Assembly: GCA_026706985.1 (NCBI GenBank)
Contig: JAPOXR010000003.1
Span: forward strand, 124,001 to 188,000
From: Paracoccaceae bacterium
GTDB taxonomy: Bacteria > Pseudomonadota > Alphaproteobacteria > Rhodobacterales > Rhodobacteraceae
Length of the DNA: 64,000 bases
Direction of reading: 5' to 3'
A program made the position numbers and the translations under genes. Positions 29,955-39,532 of this stretch are shown piece by piece. The notes under the pieces are model-generated. The model was not told the origin of the DNA, ran no database searches, and saw only the letters and a list, made by a program, of their open reading frames with translations. Position 1 is the first letter of the stretch. The number at the start of each line of letters is the position of its first letter.

Positions 29955-31053
29955 TGGATGTGGCTTCCTGCAGCGCCGGTGGCAGCGCCTCGGCGAAATA
30001 TTCAAGATCCTTCGCAGTACCCGCGGATATCCGGATGCAGCGATCCAAGGGTGATACATTCGGCATGCGGGCGAAAATGTCCCTTGCCAGCAACCCGTCA
30101 AGTACATGCCGCGCAAACCCACCGTCACCTCCGCAATCGATGGCAACAAAATTCGCACTTGACGGAATGGTCCGCAGACCGTTGGCGCACGAGATCTGCC
30201 CGATACGCCGCCGAGCATCGGCAATGGCGGCCACGGTTTGGCGCAGATAGCTCTGGTCCTGAAGCGCCGCCAGGGCTCCGGCCTGCGATATCCGGCACAT
30301 GCCGAAATGGTTCCGGACTTTTTCGAATGCCGCAATCCAGTCTCTGTGCCCGATCGCATAACCGACCCGTGCCCCCGCCATCCCATAGGCTTTTGAAAAA
30401 GTCCGCATGCGGATAACGCGTCGGTCCAGCGGATCAACTTCAGGAGCCGTTTCCAGTCCCGTACATTCCAGATAGGCCTCGTCCAGAATGAGCAGACATC
30501 CTTCGGGCACAGCATCAATCATCCGCGATACCGCCTCTCTGCCATGAAATGTTCCCATGGGATTGTCCGGATTGGCAAGATAGATGAGTTTTGCCCGCTG
30601 CTGCCGAGCGACTGCGATCAAAGCGTCGATATCCTCAAATTCTCCGCAATTGGGTAATTTGATCAATTCCCCGCCGAAGCGCCGGACATGATAATTGAAT
30701 GTCGGATAAGCGCCGTCCGAGGTTACCACTTTGTTGCCGGCGCTGACGGTCATTCCGACCAAATAACCCAGCAATCCGTCGATACCTTCGCCGACCACGA
30801 TGTTTTCGGCTTCGATTCGGTAAAATTCCGCCAGCGCATGCCGCAGATCGCTGTTTTCCGGATCGCCGTATTGCCACACTCCGGCGGTAGCCCGCCGCAT
30901 AGCATCTATGGCGTTGGGAGAAGGTCCGAAAACATTTTCATTGGCACCAATCCGGGCCAAAAATTGCCGACCTCTGCGCCGCTCAATGGCTTCCGGACCG
31001 ACAAACGGAACCGCTGCCGGCAACGCGGCAATGATGTCAGTGAGGATCGGCAT
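29941..31053 (-). CDS. Histidinol-phosphate-type aminotransferase
   Basis: A fold-type I PLP enzyme of 370 residues, in the HisC-like class. The PLP lysine is in MRTFSKAYGMAGARVGYAIG, the asparagine and aspartate contacts are in YLANPDNPMGTFHG and LLILDEAYLEC, and the arginine near the end is in CIRISAGTAKDLE. It starts at ATG 31053 (MPILTDIIAALP); the frame is open 49 codons further upstream but without family match. Neighbours are not histidine genes, so it may act on another substrate such as phenylalanine or a tropinone-like amino donor. Confidence 0.85.
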   Translation of the reverse strand: MPILTDIIAALPAAVPFVGPEAIERRRGRQFLARIGANENVFGPSPNAIDAMRRATAGVWQYGDPENSDLRHALAEFYRIEAENIVVGEGIDGLLGYLVGMTVSAGNKVVTSDGAYPTFNYHVRRFGGELIKLPNCGEFEDIDALIAVARQQRAKLIYLANPDNPMGTFHGREAVSRMIDAVPEGCLLILDEAYLECTGLETAPEVDPLDRRVIRMRTFSKAYGMAGARVGYAIGHRDWIAAFEKVRNHFGMCRISQAGALAALQDQSYLRQTVAAIADARRRIGQISCANGLRTIPSSANFVAIDCGGDGGFARHVLDGLLARDIFARMPNVSPLDRCIRISAGTAKDLEYFAEALPPALQEATSIIPR

Positions 31054-31106
31054 TTCCGGTCGGCCTGGTGCCGCACCCGTTCCCGGCCGGTTTGAGTTGC
31101 TCCGCC

Positions 31107-31424
31107 TTAAACCCATTCCCTGTCGGTAGAGGGCTGCACCAGCATAATGATCAACGCGATCCAGCCGACAAACGGAATCAGGATCAGAAGCAGCCACCAA
31201 CCCGATCTTCCGGCATCATGCAACCGCCTGCAGGCTGCTGCCAGGCCGGGAAGCAGTAAAGCCAGGCTGACAATGGATGCGAGTTCGCCGAACAATGCCC
31301 CGGCCACGGAATTTGCCAGAGCAGTGAAAAGAAAGAACCACCAATACTCACTTCGCGTCGCACGGCCTGTGAAGATCGCATATTTCTTGATCAAGCACAC
31401 AGAAACAGATTCGGTGAATGTCAT
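31107..31424 (-). CDS. DUF805 membrane protein
   Basis: A 105-residue membrane protein of the DUF805 family. The start FTGRATRSEYWWFFLF and the central segment RRLHDAGRSGWWLLL are family hallmarks, with about three transmembrane helices. Function is unknown for the whole family. It stands alone between the aminotransferase and GOLPH3-like genes. Confidence 0.88.
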   Translation of the reverse strand: MTFTESVSVCLIKKYAIFTGRATRSEYWWFFLFTALANSVAGALFGELASIVSLALLLPGLAAACRRLHDAGRSGWWLLLILIPFVGWIALIIMLVQPSTDREWV

Positions 31425-31443
31425 GGTTCTGCGTTCCCCCTAA

Positions 31444-31453
31444 ATCACGTGAT
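31444..31453. promoter_or_regulatory. Perfect 10-bp palindrome upstream of DUF805 gene
   Basis: ATCACGTGAT is a perfect palindrome 20 bases before the DUF805 start codon, a common place for an operator. A ten-base palindrome can easily arise by chance, so this is only a hint. The rest of the gap up to 31582 shows nothing else. Confidence 0.2.
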
Positions 31454-31582
31454 CCGCCATACAACTCCTGCCTACAGGCAGAAGCCAGCGCTTTCAACCT
31501 GCCGCCCGATCGACAGAACATGCATGCCCAGCACGCAATACTCGGTGAAATCTGTTCCTTCGCCGGAACCGGGCCAAACCTG

Positions 31583-32233
31583 TCAAAATGGCGGATGCAG
31601 GGCCAATGCGAGCGATGCCTCGATCTCCCGCACCGAATTCGTAACCGCGCGCCCGATCAGATCCATCTTCCTGATTTGGGCGATTCTTTCGCCGGCCTGT
31701 TTGTATTTCCCGGCCGTCAGGATGTCTTTCAGTATACCACAGGCATCGACCAGGCCGATAATGACGATATCGCGCGGATCCGGGATTTCATCGCTGAACA
31801 GAATGGAATCAATTCTTGCCCTGACTTCCCGGTCCACTTTACCATCCTTGATCGGGTATCGGCGGGCCTTGAAAACCCATAGAAACCGGTCATCCTGCCG
31901 CTCCAGAATGTCGTTTTCGCACAGGCGCTGCAGCGAACGGCGACGGACCTCATCGGCTTCCCGTGCACAGAATTCCACCCAGTAACGGGCGTCGCGGGAC
32001 TCTTCCGAGTCAACAATCTGTTTCAGCGTCGGATCAAGGATATCGTCATCAAGCGGTTTCGGATCAATCACCAACAGGCTTTCCAGATCGGTATCTATCT
32101 TGTTTTTCAGGGCGAGTTCCATAAGGACAGCACCGGACAGAACACAACGCAGCGACAGCTCCGGGACATGAACAAATTTTCCGTTCTCATCTTCCAAAAG
32201 CAGGAGCATGATCTCTTCGGAAATGCTGAGCAT
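31583..32233 (-). CDS. GOLPH3/VPS74-like (GPP34) phosphoprotein-domain protein
   Basis: A 216-residue helical protein whose start, [19 protein letters not shown], and pattern ([62 protein letters not shown]) match the GPP34 family, known in eukaryotes as the Golgi PI4P-binding protein GOLPH3. It has no signal peptide. Bacterial members are most often reported from actinobacteria and their role is unknown; a peripheral membrane or lipid-binding role would be analogy only. It is divergent from moaA. Confidence 0.82.
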   Translation of the reverse strand: MLSISEEIMLLLLEDENGKFVHVPELSLRCVLSGAVLMELALKNKIDTDLESLLVIDPKPLDDDILDPTLKQIVDSEESRDARYWVEFCAREADEVRRRSLQRLCENDILERQDDRFLWVFKARRYPIKDGKVDREVRARIDSILFSDEIPDPRDIVIIGLVDACGILKDILTAGKYKQAGERIAQIRKMDLIGRAVTNSVREIEASLALALHPPF

Positions 32234-32400
32234 TGCTTCTCCCCACTGGTCTCGGTGCTCTACGAATCAGGGTGAAGGGTTTACCGCCCTCAACCGTATT
32301 TTCGATTAAGGCGGAATGCCGGTTAGTGCAACCGAGGCGGATACAAAATCGATCAGTTACCCGGCTTGCCGATTGCCCGGGTTTTGGCTACCTTCCGCCC

Positions 32401-33411
32401 ATGCATGGGTTACCAGAACTGATTGATCCTTTTGACCGGCAGATTTCGTATCTCCGCGTCTCGGTCACTGACAGATGCGACTTCCGCTGCACATACTGCA
32501 TGTCTGAAAACATGGTGTTTCTGCCCAAGCGCGACCTGCTCACTCTGGAGGAACTGGACCGGTTATGTTCGATTTTCATCGGTCTCGGTGTAAAAAAACT
32601 CAGGGTCACCGGCGGCGAGCCACTGGTCCGGCGCGGCATCATGGGATTCTTCGACAACATCTCGCGGCATCTGACGGATGGACTCGAAGAGTTGACCATC
32701 ACCACAAATGGCTCGCAACTGGCCCGTTTTGCCGAAGAATTGGCAAGAATCGGTGTGCGGCGGGTAAATGTCTCACTGGATACGCTGGATGCGGATAAAT
32801 TCGCCAGTATCACCCGCTGGGGAAGATTGAACCAGGTGATGCAGGGCATCGAGGCTGCCCACGGTGCCGGAATCCGGGTGAAACTGAATACGGTCGCCCT
32901 GAAAGGATTCAACGAAAACGAGCTGTTTTCGTTGGTCGAATGGTGTGCGGTACGGGATATGGACATCACCTTCATAGAAGTCATGCCGATGGGCGAGATT
33001 GGCAGTCAGGACCGGCTGCAAAGCTATTGGCCTCTGACAGAATTGCGGGCGAGACTCGAAGAGAAATTGACGCTTGTCGACTCGGCCGAGAGCACCGGCG
33101 GGCCGGCCCGCTACGCAAGGGTCACGGAAACCGGGCAGCGAATTGGTTTCATCACACCGCTCAGTCACAAATTCTGTGAAAGCTGCAACCGGGTCAGGCT
33201 GACCTGTACAGGTGAACTATTCATGTGCCTCGGGCAGGAAGACAAGGCAGATTTACGGGCTGTCCTGCGCAATCACCCACAGGATGCCGCTCCGGTTGAA
33301 GCGGCTATTCGCGCTGCCATCGCACGAAAGCCCGAAGGACATGATTTTGACTACTCGCGCCGACGGGTCTCGGGCCGGATGTCGCGGCATATGAGCCATA
33401 CCGGCGGTTGA
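32401..33411 (+). CDS. moaA: GTP 3',8-cyclase (MoaA)
   Basis: Radical-SAM enzyme that starts molybdenum cofactor synthesis from GTP. The N-terminal [4Fe-4S] motif is in [15 protein letters not shown], the second cluster's ligands in [21 protein letters not shown], and the family C-terminal Gly-Gly is the end of HMSHTGG. The ATG at 32401 gives 336 residues; the frame is open further upstream but without match. No other mo-cofactor genes are adjacent. Confidence 0.94.
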   Translation: MHGLPELIDPFDRQISYLRVSVTDRCDFRCTYCMSENMVFLPKRDLLTLEELDRLCSIFIGLGVKKLRVTGGEPLVRRGIMGFFDNISRHLTDGLEELTITTNGSQLARFAEELARIGVRRVNVSLDTLDADKFASITRWGRLNQVMQGIEAAHGAGIRVKLNTVALKGFNENELFSLVEWCAVRDMDITFIEVMPMGEIGSQDRLQSYWPLTELRARLEEKLTLVDSAESTGGPARYARVTETGQRIGFITPLSHKFCESCNRVRLTCTGELFMCLGQEDKADLRAVLRNHPQDAAPVEAAIRAAIARKPEGHDFDYSRRRVSGRMSRHMSHTGG

Positions 33412-33443
33412 CGCGAAGTCACAGACAGAAGGCGGGATATTCC

Positions 33444-33854
33444 ATGACCAAGGAAAAAATTGTCCGATCAGATGAAGAGTGGCGCCGGCAATTGTCGGAT
33501 GCCGCTTTCCGGGTCACCCGCAGGGCCGGGACCGAACGTCCTTTCACCTGTGACAATTTTCCCAAATGCGCCGGTGTATTCCGCTGCGTCTGTTGCGGCG
33601 GGGAATTATTTGACGCAGCCGCCAAATTTGATTCCGGGACTGGCTGGCCATCATTTTTCGAACCTATCCGTGAAGATGCCGTCGCTGAGCGCGAAGATCG
33701 AAGCCTGTTCCGCCGCCGCACCGAAATCCTATGCGAACGCTGTGATGCGCATCTCGGTCATGTGTTCCCTGACGGGCCGGGACCGACGGGTCTGCGTTAC
33801 TGTATCAACGGTGTGGCGCTCGAATTCGAGGCACGGGCTGAATCATCCGGTTAG
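33444..33854 (+). CDS. msrB: Peptide-methionine (R)-S-oxide reductase (MsrB)
   Basis: Repairs oxidised methionine. The 136-residue protein shows [13 protein letters not shown] and [13 protein letters not shown] (zinc-binding cysteine pairs), [13 protein letters not shown], and the catalytic cysteine in [13 protein letters not shown]. Starts at ATG 33444, 32 bases after moaA on the same strand, and ends overlapping the convergent bamE gene by 4 bases. Confidence 0.93.
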   Translation: MTKEKIVRSDEEWRRQLSDAAFRVTRRAGTERPFTCDNFPKCAGVFRCVCCGGELFDAAAKFDSGTGWPSFFEPIREDAVAEREDRSLFRRRTEILCERCDAHLGHVFPDGPGPTGLRYCINGVALEFEARAESSG

Positions 33855-34306
33855 TTGCCGCCGAAGGCCTGGGTCGGGTCTATGCGTCCAAGACTTCTCA
33901 GCAACTGCTGAATAATGGTGAGACGGCCAAAGTCAGTTTCGGTCACCCGGCTCGACAATGCCACTGCCCTTCCATCCTCGAGAGTATATCTTTCGACATT
34001 TGAAACCAGCCCCTGTTGGTCAAAGGACACCACAACAACCTGCCGGTCAACTTCCTGAGGCGCACGGTAGGTTCGCTGTTCCATCCGGCTGGAGACGTAA
34101 AACCAGGCATCACCGTAATGCTCATTCCTGGTTGCCGGCATACCGATTGCCCTACGCACGGCCGCCTTGTCGGAAACGCCTGTTTCAATCTGCGCAAGTT
34201 CCGTTTCAACGGGCACATAGCCAAAATTCTGCGCAACCGGCTGGCACGCGGCGAGCAAAGCCACGATTGCGAATATCGGCCAGTTTGCCGAAATGAATGT
34301 CCGCAT
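33851..34306 (-). CDS. bamE: Outer-membrane assembly lipoprotein BamE (SmpA/OmlA)
   Basis: A 151-residue lipoprotein. The signal peptide ends in the lipobox LLAAC, and the BamE fold follows ([18 protein letters not shown]; the strand region [17 protein letters not shown]). BamE stabilises the BAM machine that inserts outer-membrane proteins. ATG at 34306 has AGGT six bases upstream; a GTG at 34312 is two codons earlier. Divergent from the yceD-rpmF genes, a common arrangement in alphaproteobacteria. Confidence 0.9.
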   Translation of the reverse strand: MRTFISANWPIFAIVALLAACQPVAQNFGYVPVETELAQIETGVSDKAAVRRAIGMPATRNEHYGDAWFYVSSRMEQRTYRAPQEVDRQVVVVSFDQQGLVSNVERYTLEDGRAVALSSRVTETDFGRLTIIQQLLRSLGRIDPTQAFGGN

Positions 34307-34416
34307 TGCCACACCTGAAACTGGACAGAAGCACCCGGTTATGCCACGCTGTGAGTCTCGTCAAGCACGGCGGCGGCGTAACTGATGCCGTTCCTGTGGA
34401 ATTCCGGGGTGAGGCC

Positions 34417-34971
34417 ATGCGGAGCAGGCAAGGCAAACAAATCGCTCAGCAGGCGTCAGTGGACAATCTGGCCGTCGAAGATCTTGAAACCGGCGGGCGA
34501 AATGAGTTTTTGTTCGTTCCGGAAATCCCTGCCAGGGCGCAAATGGCGGCGGATGCAGGGTTCTGCAAAATCAAAAAACTGCGCCTCTCCGGTACAGTCC
34601 GGGATACAGGAAATGGCGACTGGCAGTTGCATGGGACGTTACAGGCTTCGGTTGTTCAACAATGTGTCGTTACCTTGAATCCGGTCACCAGCCCGGTGCA
34701 GGCGAAGCTCACACGCCTCTATGTCACCGATGCAAGCCGACTGATGCCGAAGTCTGATTTTGAAATCCCGGAAGACGAAAATCTGGAACTGCTGAGGGAG
34801 CGCATTGATCTGTTTGAACTGGCGCGGGAAACTCTCCTGCTGGAGCTGCCGCAGTATCCGAGAATTGCGGATGCCGGTTCGGACGGTTTTGCAACCGGTG
34901 AAGTGCCGAAGGCGGCGGAAGCCCCTCAACCGAACCCCTTCGCCGCGCTCAAAAAAAAGTTTCAAATTTAG
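34417..34971 (+). CDS. YceD/DUF177 family protein
   Basis: A 184-residue DUF177 protein; members sit before rpmF across bacteria and are linked to 23S rRNA or L32 handling. Segments LSGTVRDTGNGDWQLHGTLQASVVQQCVVTLNPV (here split) and LFELARETLLLELPQYPR match, but the usual CxxC pair is reduced to the single cysteine of QQCVVTL. I chose ATG 34417, with GGGTGAGG upstream, rather than an upstream ATG at 34297 that overlaps the divergent bamE gene. Confidence 0.85.
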   Translation: MRSRQGKQIAQQASVDNLAVEDLETGGRNEFLFVPEIPARAQMAADAGFCKIKKLRLSGTVRDTGNGDWQLHGTLQASVVQQCVVTLNPVTSPVQAKLTRLYVTDASRLMPKSDFEIPEDENLELLRERIDLFELARETLLLELPQYPRIADAGSDGFATGEVPKAAEAPQPNPFAALKKKFQI

Positions 34972-35100
34972 GCGTTGGTCTACAAGAGTTGCGTTGATAT
35001 TGAAGCCCATGCCTTATAGGAGAGTCTGCCGCCATTCACCTGAATGGCGCGTATGAAAGCCCGGTTGGGCAAAATGGTTCGAGGTGATTGAGGTCGGGCA

Positions 35101-35304
35101 ATGGCTGTTCAACAGAACAAGGTCACGCGGTCACGCCGCAATAATCGGCGCTCACATGATGCGCTGAAGACGGCAAGTTGGGTGGAATGTGCCGAGTGTG
35201 GCGAATTGACGCTGCCCCACCATGTGTGCAGACATTGCGGCAGTTACAGGGGCCGGGAGATTCTAGTCGCTGCCATTGCCGAGGAGGAAGACGAAGAGCT
35301 CTGA
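35101..35304 (+). CDS. rpmF: 50S ribosomal protein L32
   Basis: A 67-residue protein beginning MAVQQNKVTRSRRNNRRSHD with the zinc-binding CAECGELTLPHHVCRHCGSYRG (two cysteine pairs). The family's usual length is about 60. It ends 25 bases before the plsX start, and the pairing rpmF-plsX is widely conserved. Confidence 0.97.
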   Translation: MAVQQNKVTRSRRNNRRSHDALKTASWVECAECGELTLPHHVCRHCGSYRGREILVAAIAEEEDEEL

Positions 35305-35329
35305 TCCGAAGACGGGGCTGCGAACCGAA

Positions 35330-36427
35330 ATGAGCCAGAACGGAATTGTTGCCAAGGACCGTGCCGGTTCTGAGATCATATCCGTTGACGCGATGGGGGG
35401 CGATTTAGGCCCCGGCGTAATCATTCACGGCTTGGCCAGAGCCATCCGCCAACATCCCGACGTCCGTTTCATGGTACATGGTGACTCTGAAACCATCCGA
35501 CGGCTTGCCGCCCGGCGCCGTCTGCTCGACCGCTGCGAGATCCGGCATGCCAAGGAAATGGTCTCAATGGCTTCGAAACCAAGCCAGGTCATGCGCCATG
35601 GTCAGGAAACCTCGATGTGGTCGGCCATTGACGCCGTTCGGAACGGTGATGCGTCAGCTGCGGTGTCCTGCGGCAACACCGGTGCGTTGATGGCGGTCTC
35701 GATGATGCGCCTCCGCAAAGCATCCGGTATAAAACGCCCAGCCATCGCCTGCCTATGGCCGTCGAGAAACACAAGCGGCTTCAACGTTCTGCTGGATGTC
35801 GGAGCGCATATCGATGCCGACCGCCGGGATCTACTGGGTTATGCCGCGATGGGTGCCTATTATGCAAGAAGCGGCCTCGGTGTGCAGCGGCCCAGGATCG
35901 GATTGCTGAATGTTGGAACCGAGGACCATAAGGGGCGGCCGGAAATCCGGGCGGCACATGAATTGATCGGCTCCGAGGCCCAGAGGTTGAATTTCGATTA
36001 TATCGGATTCGTTGAGGGAAGCGACATTCCTTCCGCCAAGGCCGATGTCTTTGTGACCGACGGGTTCACGGGCAATATCGTGCTCAAATCGGTCGAGGGA
36101 ACGGCGTCGTTGATACGGGAATTCATGCGTGAGGCCTTCAGCCATACACCGCTTTCGCGGATCGGCGGATTTTTCTCCTTCACCTCGCTTCGCCGGCTCA
36201 CCCGGCGCATCGACCCGCGTCGGGTTAATGGTGGTGTGTTTCTTGGTTTGAACGGCACGGTGGTCAAATCTCACGGTAAAGCCGACTCGGTCGGTGTGGC
36301 GGCGGCGGTGAATCTTGCGGTTCTCCTGGCCCGTTCCGGCGGTGCCGAAAATCTCGGAACCGGTGGTGTGCTCAATCTCGCCCACCTGGCGGAGGAACAT
36401 GACCCGGAATCGGAGGCGGAACAATAG
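35330..36427 (+). CDS. plsX: Phosphate acyltransferase PlsX
   Basis: Converts acyl-ACP to acyl-phosphate for phospholipid synthesis. The 365-residue protein shows SVDAMGGDLGPGVIIHG, MASKPSQVMRHGQETSMW, SCGNTGALMAVSMMRL and VTDGFTGNIVLKSVEG. I chose ATG 35330; an in-frame upstream ATG lies inside rpmF. The TAG stop shares its last base with the GTG of fabH, so plsX and fabH are translationally coupled. Confidence 0.95.
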   Translation: MSQNGIVAKDRAGSEIISVDAMGGDLGPGVIIHGLARAIRQHPDVRFMVHGDSETIRRLAARRRLLDRCEIRHAKEMVSMASKPSQVMRHGQETSMWSAIDAVRNGDASAAVSCGNTGALMAVSMMRLRKASGIKRPAIACLWPSRNTSGFNVLLDVGAHIDADRRDLLGYAAMGAYYARSGLGVQRPRIGLLNVGTEDHKGRPEIRAAHELIGSEAQRLNFDYIGFVEGSDIPSAKADVFVTDGFTGNIVLKSVEGTASLIREFMREAFSHTPLSRIGGFFSFTSLRRLTRRIDPRRVNGGVFLGLNGTVVKSHGKADSVGVAAAVNLAVLLARSGGAENLGTGGVLNLAHLAEEHDPESEAEQ

Positions 36428-37401
36428 TGGCCGGTGTCCGACCAGTCATACGGGGTGTCGGCCGGTATTTGCCGGAACGCATTGTGCCAAACAGCGCGTT
36501 TGAGCATCTCGACACCAGCGACGAATGGATCAGGACCCGAACCGGCATTCTCGAACGGCGCTTTGCCGCCGACGGTCAATTGACTTCGGAGCTCGCCGTC
36601 AACGCCGCCCGCGATGCGCTGGATGATGCCGGGGTGGAACCGGGTGACATCGACCTCATTCTATTGGCGACCTCAACTCCGGACCGGACATTTCCCTCCA
36701 CTGCAGTGACCGTACAGCGGGAGCTGGGAATAACTCAGGGATTCGCATTTGATGTGCAGGCGGTTTGCGCCGGGTTCGTCTATGCACTCGCCAATGCCAA
36801 TGCCCTGCTACGGGCGGGTGATGCCCGGCGGGCGCTGGTAATCGGCGCTGAAACATTCTCCCGGATATTGGATATGCGGGACAGAAGCACCTGTATTCTG
36901 TTTGGAGACGGTGCCGGCGCCGTCATTCTCGAGAACAGACCCGCCGATGGAACAAACCGCGATCGGGGCATTCTGGCCACGGATACACGGTCGGATGGAC
37001 GCTACCAGCATCTGCTCTATGTCGATGGTGGCGTGTCCTCCACACAGACCGCCGGTTTTATCCGAATGGACGGAAAGGAAGTGTTCCGTCACGCGGTCAA
37101 CAAACTTGAGACCTCCACCAGGGACTGCCTCACCAAGGCCGGGCTTTCGACCAAAGATGTTGATTTTCTGGTTCCGCATCAGGCCAATCTTCGAATTATC
37201 AACAAGACTGCCGAAAAGCTCGGCATTCCCTCTGACCGGGTGGTCGCCACTGTCCGCCATCACGGCAATACTTCCGCCGCCTCTATCCCTCTGGCATTAC
37301 ATGCGGCGGTCTCCGCCGGATCCATTTTGCCCGGAAATATCCTTGTCACCAACGCTATCGGCGGTGGTTTGGCCTGGGGTTCGGTGGTCATACGCTGGTA
37401 A
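36427..37401 (+). CDS. fabH: Beta-ketoacyl-ACP synthase III (FabH)
   Basis: Starts fatty acid chains from acetyl-CoA and malonyl-ACP. The 324-residue thiolase-fold enzyme has the catalytic cysteine in DVQAVCAGFVYALA, histidine in VPHQANLRIIN and asparagine in VRHHGNTSAASIPLALH. A GTG start at 36427 overlaps the plsX stop by one base. Followed by ihfA. Confidence 0.95.
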   Translation: MAGVRPVIRGVGRYLPERIVPNSAFEHLDTSDEWIRTRTGILERRFAADGQLTSELAVNAARDALDDAGVEPGDIDLILLATSTPDRTFPSTAVTVQRELGITQGFAFDVQAVCAGFVYALANANALLRAGDARRALVIGAETFSRILDMRDRSTCILFGDGAGAVILENRPADGTNRDRGILATDTRSDGRYQHLLYVDGGVSSTQTAGFIRMDGKEVFRHAVNKLETSTRDCLTKAGLSTKDVDFLVPHQANLRIINKTAEKLGIPSDRVVATVRHHGNTSAASIPLALHAAVSAGSILPGNILVTNAIGGGLAWGSVVIRW

Positions 37402-37486
37402 TCGGCAGGTTTTCCGCCGGATACTGACGGTTAATCCTTGAAATGAACAAATAGCTTGGCAATAATTGACCGCACCGGAGAGAAGA

Positions 37487-37804
37487 ATGCGGGGGAGCAA
37501 ATTGTCCAGGGACACAATTACAAGAACTGAGCTGGCAGTCGCAGTGCATGAGAATGTCGGTTTGCCGCGATCGGAATGCGCCGCTCTGGTGGATACGGTT
37601 CTGAAATCCGTCACCGATGAACTGACTGCGGGGGAACCCGTGAAGATTTCCAGTTTCGGCACATTCAATGTCCGGCAGAAACGCGAAAGAACTGGACGAA
37701 ATCCTAAAACCGGAGAGAGTGCCAAGATCACTGCCCGGAAGGTAGTGACTTTCCGTGCATCGAACATTCTCAAGAAAACGGTCCAATCCAGAAACGCGGA
37801 ATAG
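37487..37804 (+). CDS. ihfA: Integration host factor subunit alpha
   Basis: DNA-bending HU-family protein of 105 residues. The signature GEPVKISSFGTFNVRQKRERTGRNPKTGE matches (read in halves: VKISSFGTFNVRQK and RTGRNPKTGE). ATG 37487 lies just after the ribosome site GGAGAGAAG. An N-terminus starting at the downstream L-S-R-D-T-I-T-R-T-E-L would be closer to the family, so the first few residues may be extra. The order fabH-ihfA-merR is conserved in alphaproteobacteria. Confidence 0.93.
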   Translation: MRGSKLSRDTITRTELAVAVHENVGLPRSECAALVDTVLKSVTDELTAGEPVKISSFGTFNVRQKRERTGRNPKTGESAKITARKVVTFRASNILKKTVQSRNAE

Positions 37805-37817
37805 CAAGCGACCGACA

Positions 37818-38285
37818 ATGGCTAAATCAAGGTTCGCTTACCGGACAATTGGTGAAGTAGAAAAACTTCTCGGCGTTCCACAGCATGTCCTTCGATATTG
37901 GGAAAGCCAGATTTCCCATATCAAACCCGTGCGGCGCGGCAGCAAAGCCCGCCTCTACCGGCCGGAGGATGTGCAGCTGATCGCCGGTATCAACGAGCTT
38001 ATCAACGAAAAAGGGCTGACGATTAAGGCGGTGCAGGAAGCTCTGAAATCCCACGGCGTCAAATATGTTTCCGATATCGGCCCGGTGGCGCTGGACAATG
38101 GTCCGATGGCGGATATTTCCACCGACGGAGATTCCGACGCAGACGATTCACCCTCCGGTCCTGCCGGGCAGCAGGGCAGTGAATCGGACGACAGCAATAA
38201 ACGGCTTGCCCGGGTTTTTTCCCGTCTGGAGCATCTCCGCATGCGCATTCATTCGGAGATCAATGCCCCGCCAGCGGAGCATTGA
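37818..38285 (+). CDS. MerR family transcriptional regulator
   Basis: A 155-residue regulator with an N-terminal MerR helix-turn-helix: YRTIGEVEKLLGVPQHVLRYWESQI and RLYRPEDVQLIAGI. The C-terminal half is acidic (GDSDADDSPSG) and ends in a short coiled coil; no effector domain is visible. It is the standard merR gene following ihfA in alphaproteobacteria, 14 bases apart, and the target is unknown. Confidence 0.9.
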   Translation: MAKSRFAYRTIGEVEKLLGVPQHVLRYWESQISHIKPVRRGSKARLYRPEDVQLIAGINELINEKGLTIKAVQEALKSHGVKYVSDIGPVALDNGPMADISTDGDSDADDSPSGPAGQQGSESDDSNKRLARVFSRLEHLRMRIHSEINAPPAEH

Positions 38286-38299
38286 CGCGGCATTGTGTC

Positions 38300-38329
38300 T
38301 TGCAAATCTGATGTCTGGAACAGTAGATT
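38300..38329 (+). promoter_or_regulatory. Candidate promoter of the tRNA-Pro gene
   Basis: TTGCAA (38300-38305) and TAGATT (38324-38329) are 18 bases apart, and the tRNA begins 9 bases after the second box, the right distance for a start site just upstream of the tRNA. Confidence 0.45.
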
Positions 38330-38337
38330 GAAAGTAT

Positions 38338-38415
38338 CGGGCCATAGCGCAGTCAGGTTAGCGCGTTCGTCTGGGGGACGAGAGGTCGCGAGTTCGAATC
38401 TCGCTGGCCCGACCA
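38338..38415 (+). tRNA. tRNA-Pro, anticodon GGG
   Basis: Full cloverleaf: the acceptor stem CGGGCCA pairs with TGGCCCG, the D arm has AGCGC...GCGC, the anticodon loop CTGGGGG sets GGG at 38373-38375 with G37 after it, and the T arm reads CGCGAGTTCGAATCTCG. Discriminator A is followed by an encoded CCA. The dCTP deaminase gene begins 22 bases downstream. Confidence 0.95.
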
Positions 38416-38437
38416 AAATTCCGGCCCTGTCAGCCAT

Positions 38438-39532
38438 ATGCTCCGGATAGACCGTGACGGGGTGTTTCCGCACCAAACCATTGAGGAAATGGAGTCCCGC
38501 GGCATCATCCGCTGCGCCTCGCCGCTACAGAGCGATCAGTTTCAACCCGCCAGCCTTGATCTCCGCCTAGGCTCAAGAGCATTTCGGATTCGCGCATCGT
38601 TCCTGTCCGGCAGAAATCTGCCGGTGCGTGAACGAGTCGAAGAATTTCAGATGCATGAGATGGATTTGTCTGAAGGCGCAGTGCTGGAAAAGGGATGCGT
38701 ATATCTCATTCCACTGCAGGAAAGTCTGCGCTTGCCCGCCGATGTCCAGGCCGCTGCCAATGCCAAGAGTTCAACCGGGCGGCTGGACCTGCTGACCCGG
38801 CTCATAACCGACGGGGGCAGCGAATTTGATCAAATCGAAGCGGGATATGACGGCCCTCTCTATGCCGAAATCTGCCCGCGTTCGTTCTCGGTATTGGTCC
38901 GGACCGGTTCCCGGCTCAATCAGATTCGGTTTCGCCGGGGCGAGCCGTCACTCAATGATCAGGAACTCGCTGCCCTGCATGCGAGCGCCGCCATCGTGTC
39001 GGGGACTCCCATAATCGACGGTGGGTTGGGATTTTCCGCGGATCTGGACCGAAACGACATGCATGTGGGATTCCGGGCCAAGCCACATACGGCCATCATC
39101 GATATTGACCGCGTGAATTCCTACCGGGTCGACGATTATTGGGAACCTGTCTACGCATCCGCACAGCGGATGATCCTTGACCCGGAAACATTCTATGTAC
39201 TGGTCAGCAAGGAAACTGTCAGCATCCCGCCTGACCACGCCGCCGAAATGCTTCCCTTTATCGCCAATATCGGCGAATTCAGGGTCCATTATGCCGGCTT
39301 TTTTGACCCCGGTTTCGGATATAGTTCCGATGGCAGCGTCAAATCCCGGGGGGTTCTGGAGGTGCGCTGCCATGATGTTCCCTTTGTTCTGGAGCATGGG
39401 CAACAGGTTGGACGGCTGAAATTCGAACGTATGGCTGCACCCCCCATTTCCCATTACGGTGCCCAAAGAAATTCCAACTATCAGGGGCAAGACCTTAAAT
39501 TATCGAAACATTTTCTTAACTCAAGCCTCTGA
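38438..39532 (+). CDS. dcd: 2'-deoxycytidine 5'-triphosphate deaminase (double-domain type)
   Basis: Removes ammonia from dCTP on the way to dTTP. At 364 residues it is about twice the length of E. coli Dcd and has two dUTPase-fold repeats: QFQPASLDLRLGSRAFR ... ANAKSSTGRLDL in the first half, and a second half with SADLDRNDMHVGF and FDPGFGYSSDGSVKSRG, a form typical of alphaproteobacteria. The ATG at 38438 lies 22 bases after a tRNA-Pro gene. The last 12 bases overlap the convergent scpB gene. Confidence 0.93.
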   Translation: MLRIDRDGVFPHQTIEEMESRGIIRCASPLQSDQFQPASLDLRLGSRAFRIRASFLSGRNLPVRERVEEFQMHEMDLSEGAVLEKGCVYLIPLQESLRLPADVQAAANAKSSTGRLDLLTRLITDGGSEFDQIEAGYDGPLYAEICPRSFSVLVRTGSRLNQIRFRRGEPSLNDQELAALHASAAIVSGTPIIDGGLGFSADLDRNDMHVGFRAKPHTAIIDIDRVNSYRVDDYWEPVYASAQRMILDPETFYVLVSKETVSIPPDHAAEMLPFIANIGEFRVHYAGFFDPGFGYSSDGSVKSRGVLEVRCHDVPFVLEHGQQVGRLKFERMAAPPISHYGAQRNSNYQGQDLKLSKHFLNSSL

